Assembly: GCA_002407845.1 (NCBI GenBank)
Contig: DHPK01000010.1
Location: forward strand, 8,017-72,016
Direction: 5' to 3'
DNA from: Leptolinea sp. UBA5366
GTDB taxonomy: Bacteria > Chloroflexota > Anaerolineae > Anaerolineales > Anaerolineaceae
Length of the DNA: 64,000 nt
Positions within the stretch are counted from its first letter, which is position 1. Each line of letters starts with the position of its first letter. Shown here piece after piece: positions 8,848-17,528 of this stretch. Below the pieces are notes generated by a model. That model ran no database searches. It worked only from the letters and a program-made list of their open reading frames with translations, and had not been told where the DNA came from. The position numbers and the translations under genes were made by a program.

Positions 8848-9744
8848 TTAATCATACCCCAGCGGTTCGACATGAATGTAAGCCCGTTCGACGTCCGGGA
8901 TAGCCGTCAACCGCTCCTCAATTTCAGTTTCAATACGGTGAACTTCATACAATGTCGTGTTGCCGTCCACATTGATATGAACGTCCAGCACAAACTTAGT
9001 GCCGGCATATTCGGTGAACAATTGGTGCACATTCGCCACGCCCGGAACAGCAGCAATCTCATCCAAAAACTGCTGTCTGCGTTCTTCCGGCGCACCGGCG
9101 CCGGTCAAAAAACCGAGGTTTTCGACCAGTGCGTTAAAAGCCGCTCTGAAAATCCAGATCGCGACCAGGATACCGGCGATGGGATCCGCCAGCGACGTCC
9201 AGATTTGGGACAGCAGGATACCGGCAATCGCTGTTAAAGATGTGATCGTATCCATTAAGTTGTCGACCGATGCAGTTTTTAGCGTCGGGCTGGAAATATC
9301 CTTTGCGATGCGGCGGATCAGCCAGAACATCAGAAGCTTGATTAACGCTGACCCGACCAGCACAATCACCGGCATACCGAATTCAAACGGTTCAACGCCA
9401 TGCCGGATTTTACTGATAGAGCCGGAAACAGCCTGGAACCCTGCCCATGCCATTGAAAAACTGATCACCAGTCCGACCAGCGGCTCAAAGCGGCGATGCC
9501 CCTGCGGATGGGAGATATCGGGCGGCTGCAATGCTATGATCATCCCGATCACGAGCATTACAGAATATAAAACGTCCGACAAAGAGTTATAAGCATCCGC
9601 CCGCAAAGCAGAACTCGGCGACACATAAGCCGCTGTCATTTTGCCAATAGCCAGCACCAGATTTCCAACCAGCGTAATAATCAAAGCCTGATAGGTTTTT
9701 CGATTATTTTCCCGGTGATTTGCTTGTATAGAAAAGAACTTCAT
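8848..9744 (-). CDS. Cation diffusion facilitator family transporter
   Basis: This 298-aa membrane protein is a CDF metal/proton antiporter, expected to export Zn, Mn or Fe ions. Six membrane segments are apparent in the first 200 residues. The metal-site signature DAYNSLSD lies in helix 2 and the matching D/D pair (DNLMD) in helix 5. The C-terminal cytoplasmic domain (about 210-298) has the ferredoxin-like fold pattern with VLDVHINVDGN and AYIHVEPLG. The metal cannot be determined by sight. Operon: DppA-like peptidase, this gene, dtd, uvrC. Confidence 0.93.
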   Translation of the reverse strand: MKFFSIQANHRENNRKTYQALIITLVGNLVLAIGKMTAAYVSPSSALRADAYNSLSDVLYSVMLVIGMIIALQPPDISHPQGHRRFEPLVGLVISFSMAWAGFQAVSGSISKIRHGVEPFEFGMPVIVLVGSALIKLLMFWLIRRIAKDISSPTLKTASVDNLMDTITSLTAIAGILLSQIWTSLADPIAGILVAIWIFRAAFNALVENLGFLTGAGAPEERRQQFLDEIAAVPGVANVHQLFTEYAGTKFVLDVHINVDGNTTLYEVHRIETEIEERLTAIPDVERAYIHVEPLGYD

Positions 9745-9783
9745 CCTTCACCCCAATAATATTGATTCAGAACAACCCGGCGC

Positions 9784-10605
9784 TCAGACTGCCAGATTGC
9801 AGAATGCCCGGGCAGCCTGAAAAGCTGAGCGGGGATCATCCACCTGAATTTTGACGGTTCTGCCGTCAATGCGTTCCGAACGCGGCAGCCGGGCTGCGAA
9901 CTCTGCCATATGCGGTTGGATAAATGCAACTTCGAGATCAGCCGGAAACTGGACTTTTAACGGCTCCGGCGCGTTGCCGGCAATTAATCCCTCAACAGCG
10001 CGTTTTGCACCGGCAGCCAGCAGCGCGTGCGTTCTTTCCGGAGCATAACACTTCGCGGAAAAATAGCCGGCAGCCTGTTTCACAACCACGGTCTCAATGC
10101 CTGGAACAAACGTCTTCACCTCAGCCGCCAGCGACTGATCGCCGCTCGCCAAGATCGCTGGAACACCGAACGAACCCGCAATCAAGGTGTTCATTCCGAA
10201 TTCTCCAACGGGTCTGCCGTTAATTTTCCAGCTGAGCACCTCTTCCATCCAAGTGTGTGCCAAAACAGCCTGCGCGGTCCCTGCCATAGCGTGATATCCG
10301 ACAAACATGACCGCATCGAATTGGTCATTGATTCCATTCATCATGCTCCAAGGGGAGCTCGTGCCGCTGTTCAGCACAGCGCGCGGATCAAGCGCTTCAA
10401 TCAAAAGATTCTGCCCGCTCGAATGCCCGTCAGCAATTTCAACTTCCTGCGCCCCGCCAGCGAACGCGCCTTCAACAACCGCGTTGACATCCTGGGTCAT
10501 CAATGCGCGGAAACGCTGATATTCAGCATGATTCGGACTGACGTGTTCCCAACGGCTGACGCCGGTGATCCCTTCCATGTCACATGCCAGTAATATTTTT
10601 GCCAT
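9784..10605 (-). CDS. M55 family D-aminopeptidase (DppA-like)
   Basis: This 273-aa cytoplasmic zinc aminopeptidase resembles Bacillus DppA, which cleaves D-amino acids from the N-terminus of peptides such as D-Ala-D-Ala. Metal-ligand motifs are visible: CDMEG at about 8-12, ADGHSSG near 59-65, and GYHAMAGT near 103-110 followed by HTW. Start ATG follows AGGAGAAGG. It leads the operon into the CDF transporter. It may take part in murein peptide turnover with the NlpC/epimerase pair at 41-43 kb, though they are not linked. Confidence 0.92.
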   Translation of the reverse strand: MAKILLACDMEGITGVSRWEHVSPNHAEYQRFRALMTQDVNAVVEGAFAGGAQEVEIADGHSSGQNLLIEALDPRAVLNSGTSSPWSMMNGINDQFDAVMFVGYHAMAGTAQAVLAHTWMEEVLSWKINGRPVGEFGMNTLIAGSFGVPAILASGDQSLAAEVKTFVPGIETVVVKQAAGYFSAKCYAPERTHALLAAGAKRAVEGLIAGNAPEPLKVQFPADLEVAFIQPHMAEFAARLPRSERIDGRTVKIQVDDPRSAFQAARAFCNLAV

Positions 10606-10757
10606 ACCTTCTCCTGTTCCAGCTATATGTAAAAAAATTCCCGGAATTGAATTATCCTCTCCGGAAATTTATCTAATTTTACCATTTTCTTCAAAAGGTA
10701 TCCATGCTCTGTGCCGGATGACCTAATGAATTCGTGTTTGAACCAGCGGTCAGGCGT

Positions 10758-12245
10758 TTAGAAAACCATCGCGCCGCCCATAGGGAATTCTTCAGTCTCT
10801 TCAGTCTGAACTATTTTGACCTCAACTTCATTCCCAGCTTTCAGCGTGTCTCCAAGTATTTGTGCCTTATTGCCTGATACGACCCCGACCTCAACCGCAA
10901 CCTTTTCAAACGACCCATCGGCCTTTTTCAGGCTCACGTACAGTTTCCCATCCTTGAGCTCAAACGCAGCCAAGGGCGCGATCAGCGTGTCAGGAATATT
11001 CGCAACAGTCATGGAAACCGCAGCGGTCATGCCGCTCTTCACCTGATCATCCGCGTCATCAATTTTGATTGTGACGGTGAAAGTCACGTTCAGCGAACTG
11101 GTCTTTCCGGTATCAGCGACGGTCGTGACCGTGCCGTGATAAGTTTTATTCGGAATACCGGCAAAAACGATGTCTGCCTGCTGCCCGGTCTTGATCTGGT
11201 TGACCCGCAATTCACTGACCGTCACATCGATATAAAGAGAAGACAGGTCTTCAATCCGGATCGCGGTGGTCGTCATTGAAGTTCCAGTAGTAGAAAGCAC
11301 ATCATTGACCTTCGTTTCCAACTGAGTGACTTGACCGTTGAACGGCGCGATCAGTTTTGAAGCGTTCATCTTATTGAGCGCGGCGTCAATTTTCGCTTGG
11401 GCAGCGCTGATTTCGGCGTCCGTCGGACCGTTGGATGCTTTGTCGTACTTGAACTGCGTGTCTTCAAGCGTTGCTTTTGCAAGTTCAAGCGCAGCTCCCC
11501 GAATCAATCGCTCCATTTCCTGACCCTCGCCGAGATAACGCCGATATTCTGCCAGGGCATTGTCCCGAACGCTGCGGTAGCCGCCGACGTCTCCGAGCCG
11601 TTTGATCCGCGAAGCAGAATCAGCCGGTGCATCCCGCAAGGCTTCGAACTTGGCAACGGCGGAACCGTAGTTGTTCTCTGCGTTCAGATAGGTTTCATAC
11701 GCCAGCTGAACCGCGTCAGAATTTGCCCGCGATGGATCAAGGCTGTCAAAAGAGGTCTGAGCATCCTGCAATTTTTTCTGTGCGCTGACCAAATTGCTGA
11801 CCGCTTGGGAGACTGACTCGGCGTTGTTTTTAAGTTTCTCCATGGCAGTGTTGGCTGAATCCAGCTCAACCTGTCCATTTTGAACATCAACCGGCAGTGT
11901 CGCCGGATCCAGCTCCGCCAGAACCGTTCCCTGACTTACCGTGTCGCCGACTTTTACATTGATCGATTGAACTGTTCCAGCCGATTTCCATTTCAGATCG
12001 ACCGACTGGTTTGACCGCACCGTGCCGCTGAGATTATCAACGACCACCTTCAAAGGTCCCGATTCAATCGTTGCCGTGGTCGGTTGTTCAGCCTGGATCG
12101 CGGCGTTAAGTTCAGCCACCCGCAGGTTTTGTCTCGCGTTCAATGACAGGAAAAACAAGCTCGCTCCGATGATTAACAGGATCAGAAACAATGAGATCCA
12201 AAATACTTTCCTGCTCTTCTTCTTGACTTTAATTTGATGGTCCAT
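10758..12245 (-). CDS. Membrane-fusion protein (HlyD/RND adaptor), N-terminally anchored, copy D
   Basis: This 495-aa protein has a basic N-terminus and one membrane helix (about 13-35), then an extracytoplasmic adaptor fold. The lipoyl half-motif is SGTVRSNQSVDLKWKSAGTV, a long coiled coil covers about 110-300, and beta-barrel and membrane-proximal domains follow. It resembles the copy at 15960-17492, which shares the SGTVRS-QS and LAELDPAT stretches. The ATG at 12245 follows AGGAC and lies 10 bp beyond the stop of the preceding lipoprotein adaptor. It is the last gene of the six-gene exporter operon. Confidence 0.88.
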   Translation of the reverse strand: MDHQIKVKKKSRKVFWISLFLILLIIGASLFFLSLNARQNLRVAELNAAIQAEQPTTATIESGPLKVVVDNLSGTVRSNQSVDLKWKSAGTVQSINVKVGDTVSQGTVLAELDPATLPVDVQNGQVELDSANTAMEKLKNNAESVSQAVSNLVSAQKKLQDAQTSFDSLDPSRANSDAVQLAYETYLNAENNYGSAVAKFEALRDAPADSASRIKRLGDVGGYRSVRDNALAEYRRYLGEGQEMERLIRGAALELAKATLEDTQFKYDKASNGPTDAEISAAQAKIDAALNKMNASKLIAPFNGQVTQLETKVNDVLSTTGTSMTTTAIRIEDLSSLYIDVTVSELRVNQIKTGQQADIVFAGIPNKTYHGTVTTVADTGKTSSLNVTFTVTIKIDDADDQVKSGMTAAVSMTVANIPDTLIAPLAAFELKDGKLYVSLKKADGSFEKVAVEVGVVSGNKAQILGDTLKAGNEVEVKIVQTEETEEFPMGGAMVF

Positions 12246-12255
12246 AACTGTCCTA

Positions 12256-13734
12256 TTACTCCTGTGAACTCTCGGCTGGGGGTGTCGCAGCGCCGAATGC
12301 CGGCGGCGTCCCAATAGCCTGCTGCGGCTGCGCTGCCTCAGAGACGGATACAAGATCCCCCTCTGACAAATCAGCCGCAGCCACAACAATCAGGTTATCT
12401 GAGACCAATCCGGTCTCAACTTCGATTTTTATAATTTCGGTTCCATTAACTTTTTGAACATACGATTTTCCATCCTCATTGAGGATCGCATTCACCGGAA
12501 CCTGCAGAACCTGGGTCATTTCGCCCGTCAGGATTGTGACCTCTGAAGTCATCCCGGATTTTATTTTGCTATCTGCGTCAACCACTTCAACCTGCGTGGC
12601 AAATGTAACATTTGAGTCGCTAACCTTGCCGGACTCGGCAATCTGACGCACGATCCCGTTGTAAACCTTCCCGGGGATCGCATCAAACTCGACCAGAACC
12701 TTTTGATCGGCTGAAATTTTTGTAATATCGATTTCAGATGTATTCAGATTGATAAAATAACCGCTCATATCATCCAGCTGAACAGCCGCCGCTTTCTCTT
12801 TGACGAACCTTCCTGATTCAGCAAACACAGCGGTTACCGTCCCGTCAAAGGGGGCGGTAATAAAGCGTTTATTGAAGTTCTTTTCCGCGGTGCTGACATT
12901 GACTTTCGCAGACTGAAGATCTTCTGTCCGCGGCAGGGTCTGATAGGAACTGTAATCCGTCAGCGCGTCTTCGAACGCTTTTTGAGCGCTGAGCACTGCA
13001 CCTTGTGCCGCGCCCAGATTTATATCATCTGGAACGCCCTTTTTATAGTTCCAGGTCTGATAAGCAGACACCAGATTATCGTAAGCAGATTTATAGGATT
13101 GATAGTAAGTCGTGCGCGCAGCATCTTCCCAACCCTTATAATTGACCAGCACGACCCGATAATCCTCTTTAGCGTTCTCATAATTTTGAACGGCGAGCTG
13201 ATAGTTGTCATATGCCATTTGAATATCCAACTCTGTGGCACGCGGAAAGTAAAGCGCTTCCTGTGCTTGCTTCGTCGCCTGATAGGTAATTTCAGCCGCG
13301 GTCAAGGTTGCCAGCGCCTGCGTTTTCTTGATGGACGATTCCATCACGTCCTGCAAGGCGTCCTGTGCAGTGATCAAACTGTTGGCTGCTGACAAAACGG
13401 ACGACTCCAATGAATCCTCACTCAGCTCTGCCAGAATTGCTCCCTGTTTCACCTGATCGCCGATTTTGACAGCCACATTTTTTATCACACCGGAGGTCTG
13501 CCATGTCAGCTGGCTCGATTGAGCATAGGAGACATTGCCAACCAGATTAAAGCTGGACTGCACCGTGGTGCTCATGACCGCCGCGTTGCGCTGCACGGTT
13601 TGCGCAGTCGGCTGACCCGCTGACGTGAAACGCGCTGCCAGTCCGCAGCCGGCGGCACACAGCAGAATGCAGATTAATGCGATGACTTTTAAACTGATTC
13701 GCATCAGATCTTTGCGATTTTCTCTTTTCAGCAT
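12256..13734 (-). CDS. Lipoprotein membrane-fusion protein (HlyD/RND adaptor), copy C
   Basis: This 492-aa protein has a signal peptide ending in a lipobox-like CAAGC, so it is probably a lipoprotein. Lipoyl halves (LTWQTSGVIKNVAVKIGDQV), a coiled-coil hairpin (about 115-290) and the C-terminal beta-barrel follow. It pairs with copy D downstream and is most like the lipoprotein copy A (17529-19001), sharing an aromatic-rich coiled coil with YDNLVSAYQTWNY. A short, low-complexity Ala/Pro tail ends it. It directly follows the permease gene. Confidence 0.87.
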   Translation of the reverse strand: MLKRENRKDLMRISLKVIALICILLCAAGCGLAARFTSAGQPTAQTVQRNAAVMSTTVQSSFNLVGNVSYAQSSQLTWQTSGVIKNVAVKIGDQVKQGAILAELSEDSLESSVLSAANSLITAQDALQDVMESSIKKTQALATLTAAEITYQATKQAQEALYFPRATELDIQMAYDNYQLAVQNYENAKEDYRVVLVNYKGWEDAARTTYYQSYKSAYDNLVSAYQTWNYKKGVPDDINLGAAQGAVLSAQKAFEDALTDYSSYQTLPRTEDLQSAKVNVSTAEKNFNKRFITAPFDGTVTAVFAESGRFVKEKAAAVQLDDMSGYFINLNTSEIDITKISADQKVLVEFDAIPGKVYNGIVRQIAESGKVSDSNVTFATQVEVVDADSKIKSGMTSEVTILTGEMTQVLQVPVNAILNEDGKSYVQKVNGTEIIKIEVETGLVSDNLIVVAAADLSEGDLVSVSEAAQPQQAIGTPPAFGAATPPAESSQE

Positions 13735-13747
13735 TCGATCCCCGATC

Positions 13748-14980
13748 CTATTCCGTCCGCAGAGCGATCACCGGATCAAGCTTGGCTGCCCGGCTGGCTG
13801 GATAAATCCCAAAAAACAAGCCGATGCCAATTGAGAACAGGGTTGTCCCAATGATGATCAATAGATTGACTGCAGGGACGATTTTTGTCCCGGCATTCGA
13901 AGCCAGCGCGGCAATCCCAAACGCCAGCAAATACCCAAAGATAATCCCCAATATGCCGCCAAGCATACTGAGAACAGAAGATTCGACCAAGAATTGAACC
14001 TGAATATCCCGATTTTTTGCACCCAATGCCTTGCGCAGCCCGATCTCCCGCGTTCGTTCTGTAACCGTGACCAGCATGATGTTCATGATGCCAATCCCCC
14101 CGACCAGCAACGAGATACCGGCGACGCCTCCCAGGAAGAGTACAAATGTGCTCATCACAGAATTCATCGCGGTGACCATTTCCTGCAAATTGACAACTGA
14201 AAAATCATCCGGTTTTCCCTCAAGAATGTTATGGCGCTCCCGCATCAATGCCTTCGCGTCATCAACTGCCTGCTGAGAGGTATAACCTGATTTTGTTTTC
14301 AGCACGATCTGATTCAGCGTGCCTTTCAAGCGTGTGAACAGGCGGTTGTAAGCTGTCGTCAGCGGCAGATAAATTCCCTGATCAACACTTGTGCCCCCCA
14401 TTCCGCCAGCGCCTTTTTTAGTGAAGACACCGATGATTTCATAAGGCTGTCCATTGATGCGCAGTGTCTGACCAATTGGATTTTCACCCGTTTCGAAAAA
14501 TAGCGCTCCGACCTCCGATCCAATCACCGTAACCAGGTCATTGCGATCCAGATCGTCCTGAGTAAAAAATCGGCCGCTTGCCATCGTATAGTTTTCAATT
14601 GCCTGGAAAGTCGGCGTCACGCCGGTAACGTTCAACGAGCTGGTTTTTTTGCCCGCTCTTGAAATCGAAACCTGCTGTCCGGAAATCGTGGGAGAAATAC
14701 TGTCGATGCTCTTAAGTTCTGCCAACGCAGCCGCATCTTCCGTTGTAACTGTGCCAATATTTCGGACGGACTCTGAGAAATTTCCAGGATAGACGTAAAG
14801 CGAGTCCGCTCCCAATTGGCTCATCTGACTGGAGATCGAATCTTTCGCGCCTAATCCAACTGACATCATCGCAATCACCGCGCCTACGCCGATAAAAATT
14901 CCCAGCATCGTCAGCAGCGAGCGAACTTTATTTGACAGCAGATTTGATATTGCCTCGCGCATTAATGTCGTAATGTTCAT
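13748..14980 (-). CDS. MacB/FtsX-type ABC transporter permease
   Basis: This 410-aa permease has the MacB-type plan: an N-terminal membrane helix (about 20-45), a periplasmic MacB_PCD domain of roughly 220 residues, and three C-terminal helices in an FtsX domain. The motifs VRSLLTMLGIFIGVGAVIAM and ERTREIGLRKALGAKNRDI are diagnostic. The ATG overlaps the stop of the ATPase gene by 4 bp (ATGA). MacB-type pumps are mechanotransmitters that push substrates from the outer leaflet or periplasm through adaptor proteins. Here the partners are the four adaptors encoded around it. Confidence 0.95.
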   Translation of the reverse strand: MNITTLMREAISNLLSNKVRSLLTMLGIFIGVGAVIAMMSVGLGAKDSISSQMSQLGADSLYVYPGNFSESVRNIGTVTTEDAAALAELKSIDSISPTISGQQVSISRAGKKTSSLNVTGVTPTFQAIENYTMASGRFFTQDDLDRNDLVTVIGSEVGALFFETGENPIGQTLRINGQPYEIIGVFTKKGAGGMGGTSVDQGIYLPLTTAYNRLFTRLKGTLNQIVLKTKSGYTSQQAVDDAKALMRERHNILEGKPDDFSVVNLQEMVTAMNSVMSTFVLFLGGVAGISLLVGGIGIMNIMLVTVTERTREIGLRKALGAKNRDIQVQFLVESSVLSMLGGILGIIFGYLLAFGIAALASNAGTKIVPAVNLLIIIGTTLFSIGIGLFFGIYPASRAAKLDPVIALRTE

Positions 14981-15927
14981 TCTCCTGCTTCCTTTCCAGT
15001 TGAGGAGGATTCTTCCGTTGGTTTTTCCTCTTTTCCATTGTTCGCAGCTCCGTTTTTGAATGCAGCTGCCAATGCATCTGCCGCACCGCCCAGACCGTCA
15101 CGCTCTGACGCAACATCATCGTTTCCGTTCGATGTTCCGTCCGCTGATTCCGTCTCGAGAGCTGAATCAGATCCGGCTTCATTCTTATTTTCTGATGCAT
15201 TCCCCGGCATCGACCAGCCGGTATGGATCGTATTTTCCCCATTGACCGCAAGCATGCCGTCAAAGACGTTAATGACCCGCGGAATCTGGTTGCCGATGCG
15301 CGGATCGTGGGTGACGATGATGATCGTTTTCCCCTGTTCCTGATTCAGCTTGATCAGCAGTTCCATGATTTCCCGTCCGGACTTGCTGTCAAGGTTCCCC
15401 GTCGGCTCATCCGCCATAATAATCTCGGGATCGTTGACGAGCGCCCGTGCTACCGCAACGCGCTGCTGCTGTCCGCCGGACAATTCTTTCGGTTTGTGTT
15501 TCATCCGTGATCCAAGCCCGACCATCTCAAGCACTGCTTCTGCCCGCTCTTTTGCATTTGCCTTATTCTTCGAATACAAAAGCGGCATCAGAACGTTGTT
15601 CAGCGCAGATGAACGCGGAAGCAGGTTGAAACTCTGAAACACAAAGCCGATCTTTTGATTACGAACCTCAGCCAGCTGGGAATCATCCATTTCCGATACG
15701 TCTGTCCCGTCCAGCATATATAGCCCATCGGTCGGACGATCCAAGCAGCCGAGAATGTTCATCAAGGTTGATTTCCCAGATCCGGACGGTCCCATGATTG
15801 CCGCAAATTCGCCATAATTTACATCCAGAGAAATGTCATGCAGGGCTCTGACTTCGATGTCCCCCATCACATAATATTTTTTCAGGTGCTCGGTATGGAT
15901 TACATTTTTTCCGTTTTTTTCGCTCAT
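14977..15927 (-). CDS. MacB-like ABC transporter ATP-binding protein with long disordered tail
   Basis: The first about 225 residues are a standard LolD/MacB ATPase: Walker [11 protein letters not shown] (about 46-55), Q-loop [10 protein letters not shown], signature [15 protein letters not shown], Walker [14 protein letters not shown] and the H-loop IVTHD. After it comes an unusual tail of about 90 residues rich in Ser, Glu, Asn, Gly and Ala, with no recognisable fold. RBS AGAGGAAAA precedes the ATG. It is coupled to the permease downstream. Confidence 0.95.
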   Translation of the reverse strand: MSEKNGKNVIHTEHLKKYYVMGDIEVRALHDISLDVNYGEFAAIMGPSGSGKSTLMNILGCLDRPTDGLYMLDGTDVSEMDDSQLAEVRNQKIGFVFQSFNLLPRSSALNNVLMPLLYSKNKANAKERAEAVLEMVGLGSRMKHKPKELSGGQQQRVAVARALVNDPEIIMADEPTGNLDSKSGREIMELLIKLNQEQGKTIIIVTHDPRIGNQIPRVINVFDGMLAVNGENTIHTGWSMPGNASENKNEAGSDSALETESADGTSNGNDDVASERDGLGGAADALAAAFKNGAANNGKEEKPTEESSSTGKEAGE

Positions 15928-15959
15928 TTTTCCTCTATTGTCCGTTTATGCAAGTCCGA

Positions 15960-17492
15960 TTACCGCCGTGGTCCGCCGCCAGGCCTGCCGACAAATAACT
16001 CCGGCACCTCGCCGCTGCCTGCGCCGCCAATCGAAATGCTGGTCTGCAGCGCGGCTTTCACCGTATCACCCGCTTTAATCTGGTCAGAAAGAATCTGGGT
16101 CTTGGTTCCGGAAACAATCCCGACTGTGACAGGAATTTTTTCAAATGTGCCGTCCGCGGACAGTCTTTCAACGTAGCGGCTGCCGTCTTCAGCAGTTTTA
16201 ACCACCTTATCAGAGACATACAGCGCGTCTGGAACTTCGCGCGTGTTGACGACAATGTCCGCCATCATTCCTGGCCTCACCAATGCATCCGTTTGATCCA
16301 TCAATATTGTCATGTCGTAAGTCACTTTGGTTCCGGTCGTCAGCCCGACATTCGAAATGCGCACAATCTTACCGGTGAACATATGCAGCGGGACAGCGTC
16401 AAACGTCATTTCTGCTGTCTGCCCAAGTGAGATCGAATTGATGTCCATCTCAGACACCGCAACATCGATTTCGTAAGCGGACAAGTCTTCCATGCGAATC
16501 GCCAGTACTTCTGTTGTAGCTGCATCCAGCGTGATTACGTCAAATTGTTTTGCGGCAACTTCTGCGATCGTTCCTGCCACCGGAGCAATGATATAAGCGG
16601 TGTTCATCGTAGCCTGAGCAGCTTTTCCCTGCGCAGTCAGCGAATTTACCTGTGCCTCGGTTGGACCGTTTTTAATCTTTTCATAGGCTCTGACAGCGTC
16701 ATCATATTGCGCTTTCGCCAGCAATAAGTTTGCTTCCGCCTGTTGTTTTTTCAGCGAATCGACTTCTCCGTTGTACCAGTTGTATTTAGACAGCGAACTT
16801 TCCATTCCCGTCCGGGCGCCGCTCAGCATTTGAGCAGCCATCTGGCGGTCAACGTCATCCAATGGGCGGACTTTCAGGACATTGTATTCTTCCAATGCGC
16901 TTTCATAATCAGCCCGGGAATTAAGATAATCCTGATAATACACCCCGATTTCAGTCGATTCTTTCCGCACGATCCCGAGTGCATTCAATGCATCCTCTGC
17001 GTCTTTTACTGCCTTCTGCGCGGTGATCATGGTGTTGTATGCTGTCGCTAAGTTCAATGATGAGGTATAAAGCCGTTCAAGATTCGTCTCAGCTGTCTGC
17101 CGTGTCACTGCCGCTTGCAGGACAGATGTGTCAATCGTAGCCGGATCAAGTTCCGCCAAGATGTCTCCCTGTTTGACCTGATCCCCCGGATTCACCAGAA
17201 CTTTGGCAACTGTTCCGCTGATTTTCCAATAAAGGGAGATAGATTGTTTTGAGCGCACGGTGCCCGAAATGGATGGCAGCGATTCAGCCAGCTTGCCTTG
17301 TTCAACCACTTCCGTCTTATTGGAAATTTCTGTCAAGGAGGTTTCCAATTGACTAGCCTGTTTCGCCTGTGAAAAATATTGGAAAAGCCCGCTCCCGATT
17401 ACCAGCAGAAGGATCAAAATCAGAAATCCGATCAGGATTCTCGATTTTCTGTTTTTTTGTTTTGTTTTTTTTGTTTCTGTCGTTGTTGTCAT
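15960..17492 (-). CDS. Membrane-fusion protein (HlyD/RND adaptor), N-terminally anchored, copy B
   Basis: This 510-aa adaptor has a cytosolic stretch rich in Thr/Lys, one membrane helix (about 18-40), and an extracytoplasmic adaptor. Lipoyl motifs ISGTVRSKQSISLYWK and ILAELDPATIDTSVL flank a long coiled-coil hairpin (about 130-290, including a YNWYNGEVDSLKKQQ stretch). The C-terminus is Gly/Pro/Arg rich. It is closest to copy D in this operon. A 36-bp gap separates it from the lipoprotein adaptor upstream; no strong Shine-Dalgarno is seen before its ATG. Confidence 0.88.
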   Translation of the reverse strand: MTTTTETKKTKQKNRKSRILIGFLILILLLVIGSGLFQYFSQAKQASQLETSLTEISNKTEVVEQGKLAESLPSISGTVRSKQSISLYWKISGTVAKVLVNPGDQVKQGDILAELDPATIDTSVLQAAVTRQTAETNLERLYTSSLNLATAYNTMITAQKAVKDAEDALNALGIVRKESTEIGVYYQDYLNSRADYESALEEYNVLKVRPLDDVDRQMAAQMLSGARTGMESSLSKYNWYNGEVDSLKKQQAEANLLLAKAQYDDAVRAYEKIKNGPTEAQVNSLTAQGKAAQATMNTAYIIAPVAGTIAEVAAKQFDVITLDAATTEVLAIRMEDLSAYEIDVAVSEMDINSISLGQTAEMTFDAVPLHMFTGKIVRISNVGLTTGTKVTYDMTILMDQTDALVRPGMMADIVVNTREVPDALYVSDKVVKTAEDGSRYVERLSADGTFEKIPVTVGIVSGTKTQILSDQIKAGDTVKAALQTSISIGGAGSGEVPELFVGRPGGGPRR

Positions 17493-17528
17493 CGTCCGTA
17501 ATATCCTATTGTTTGAGTGTTGAAGCGC

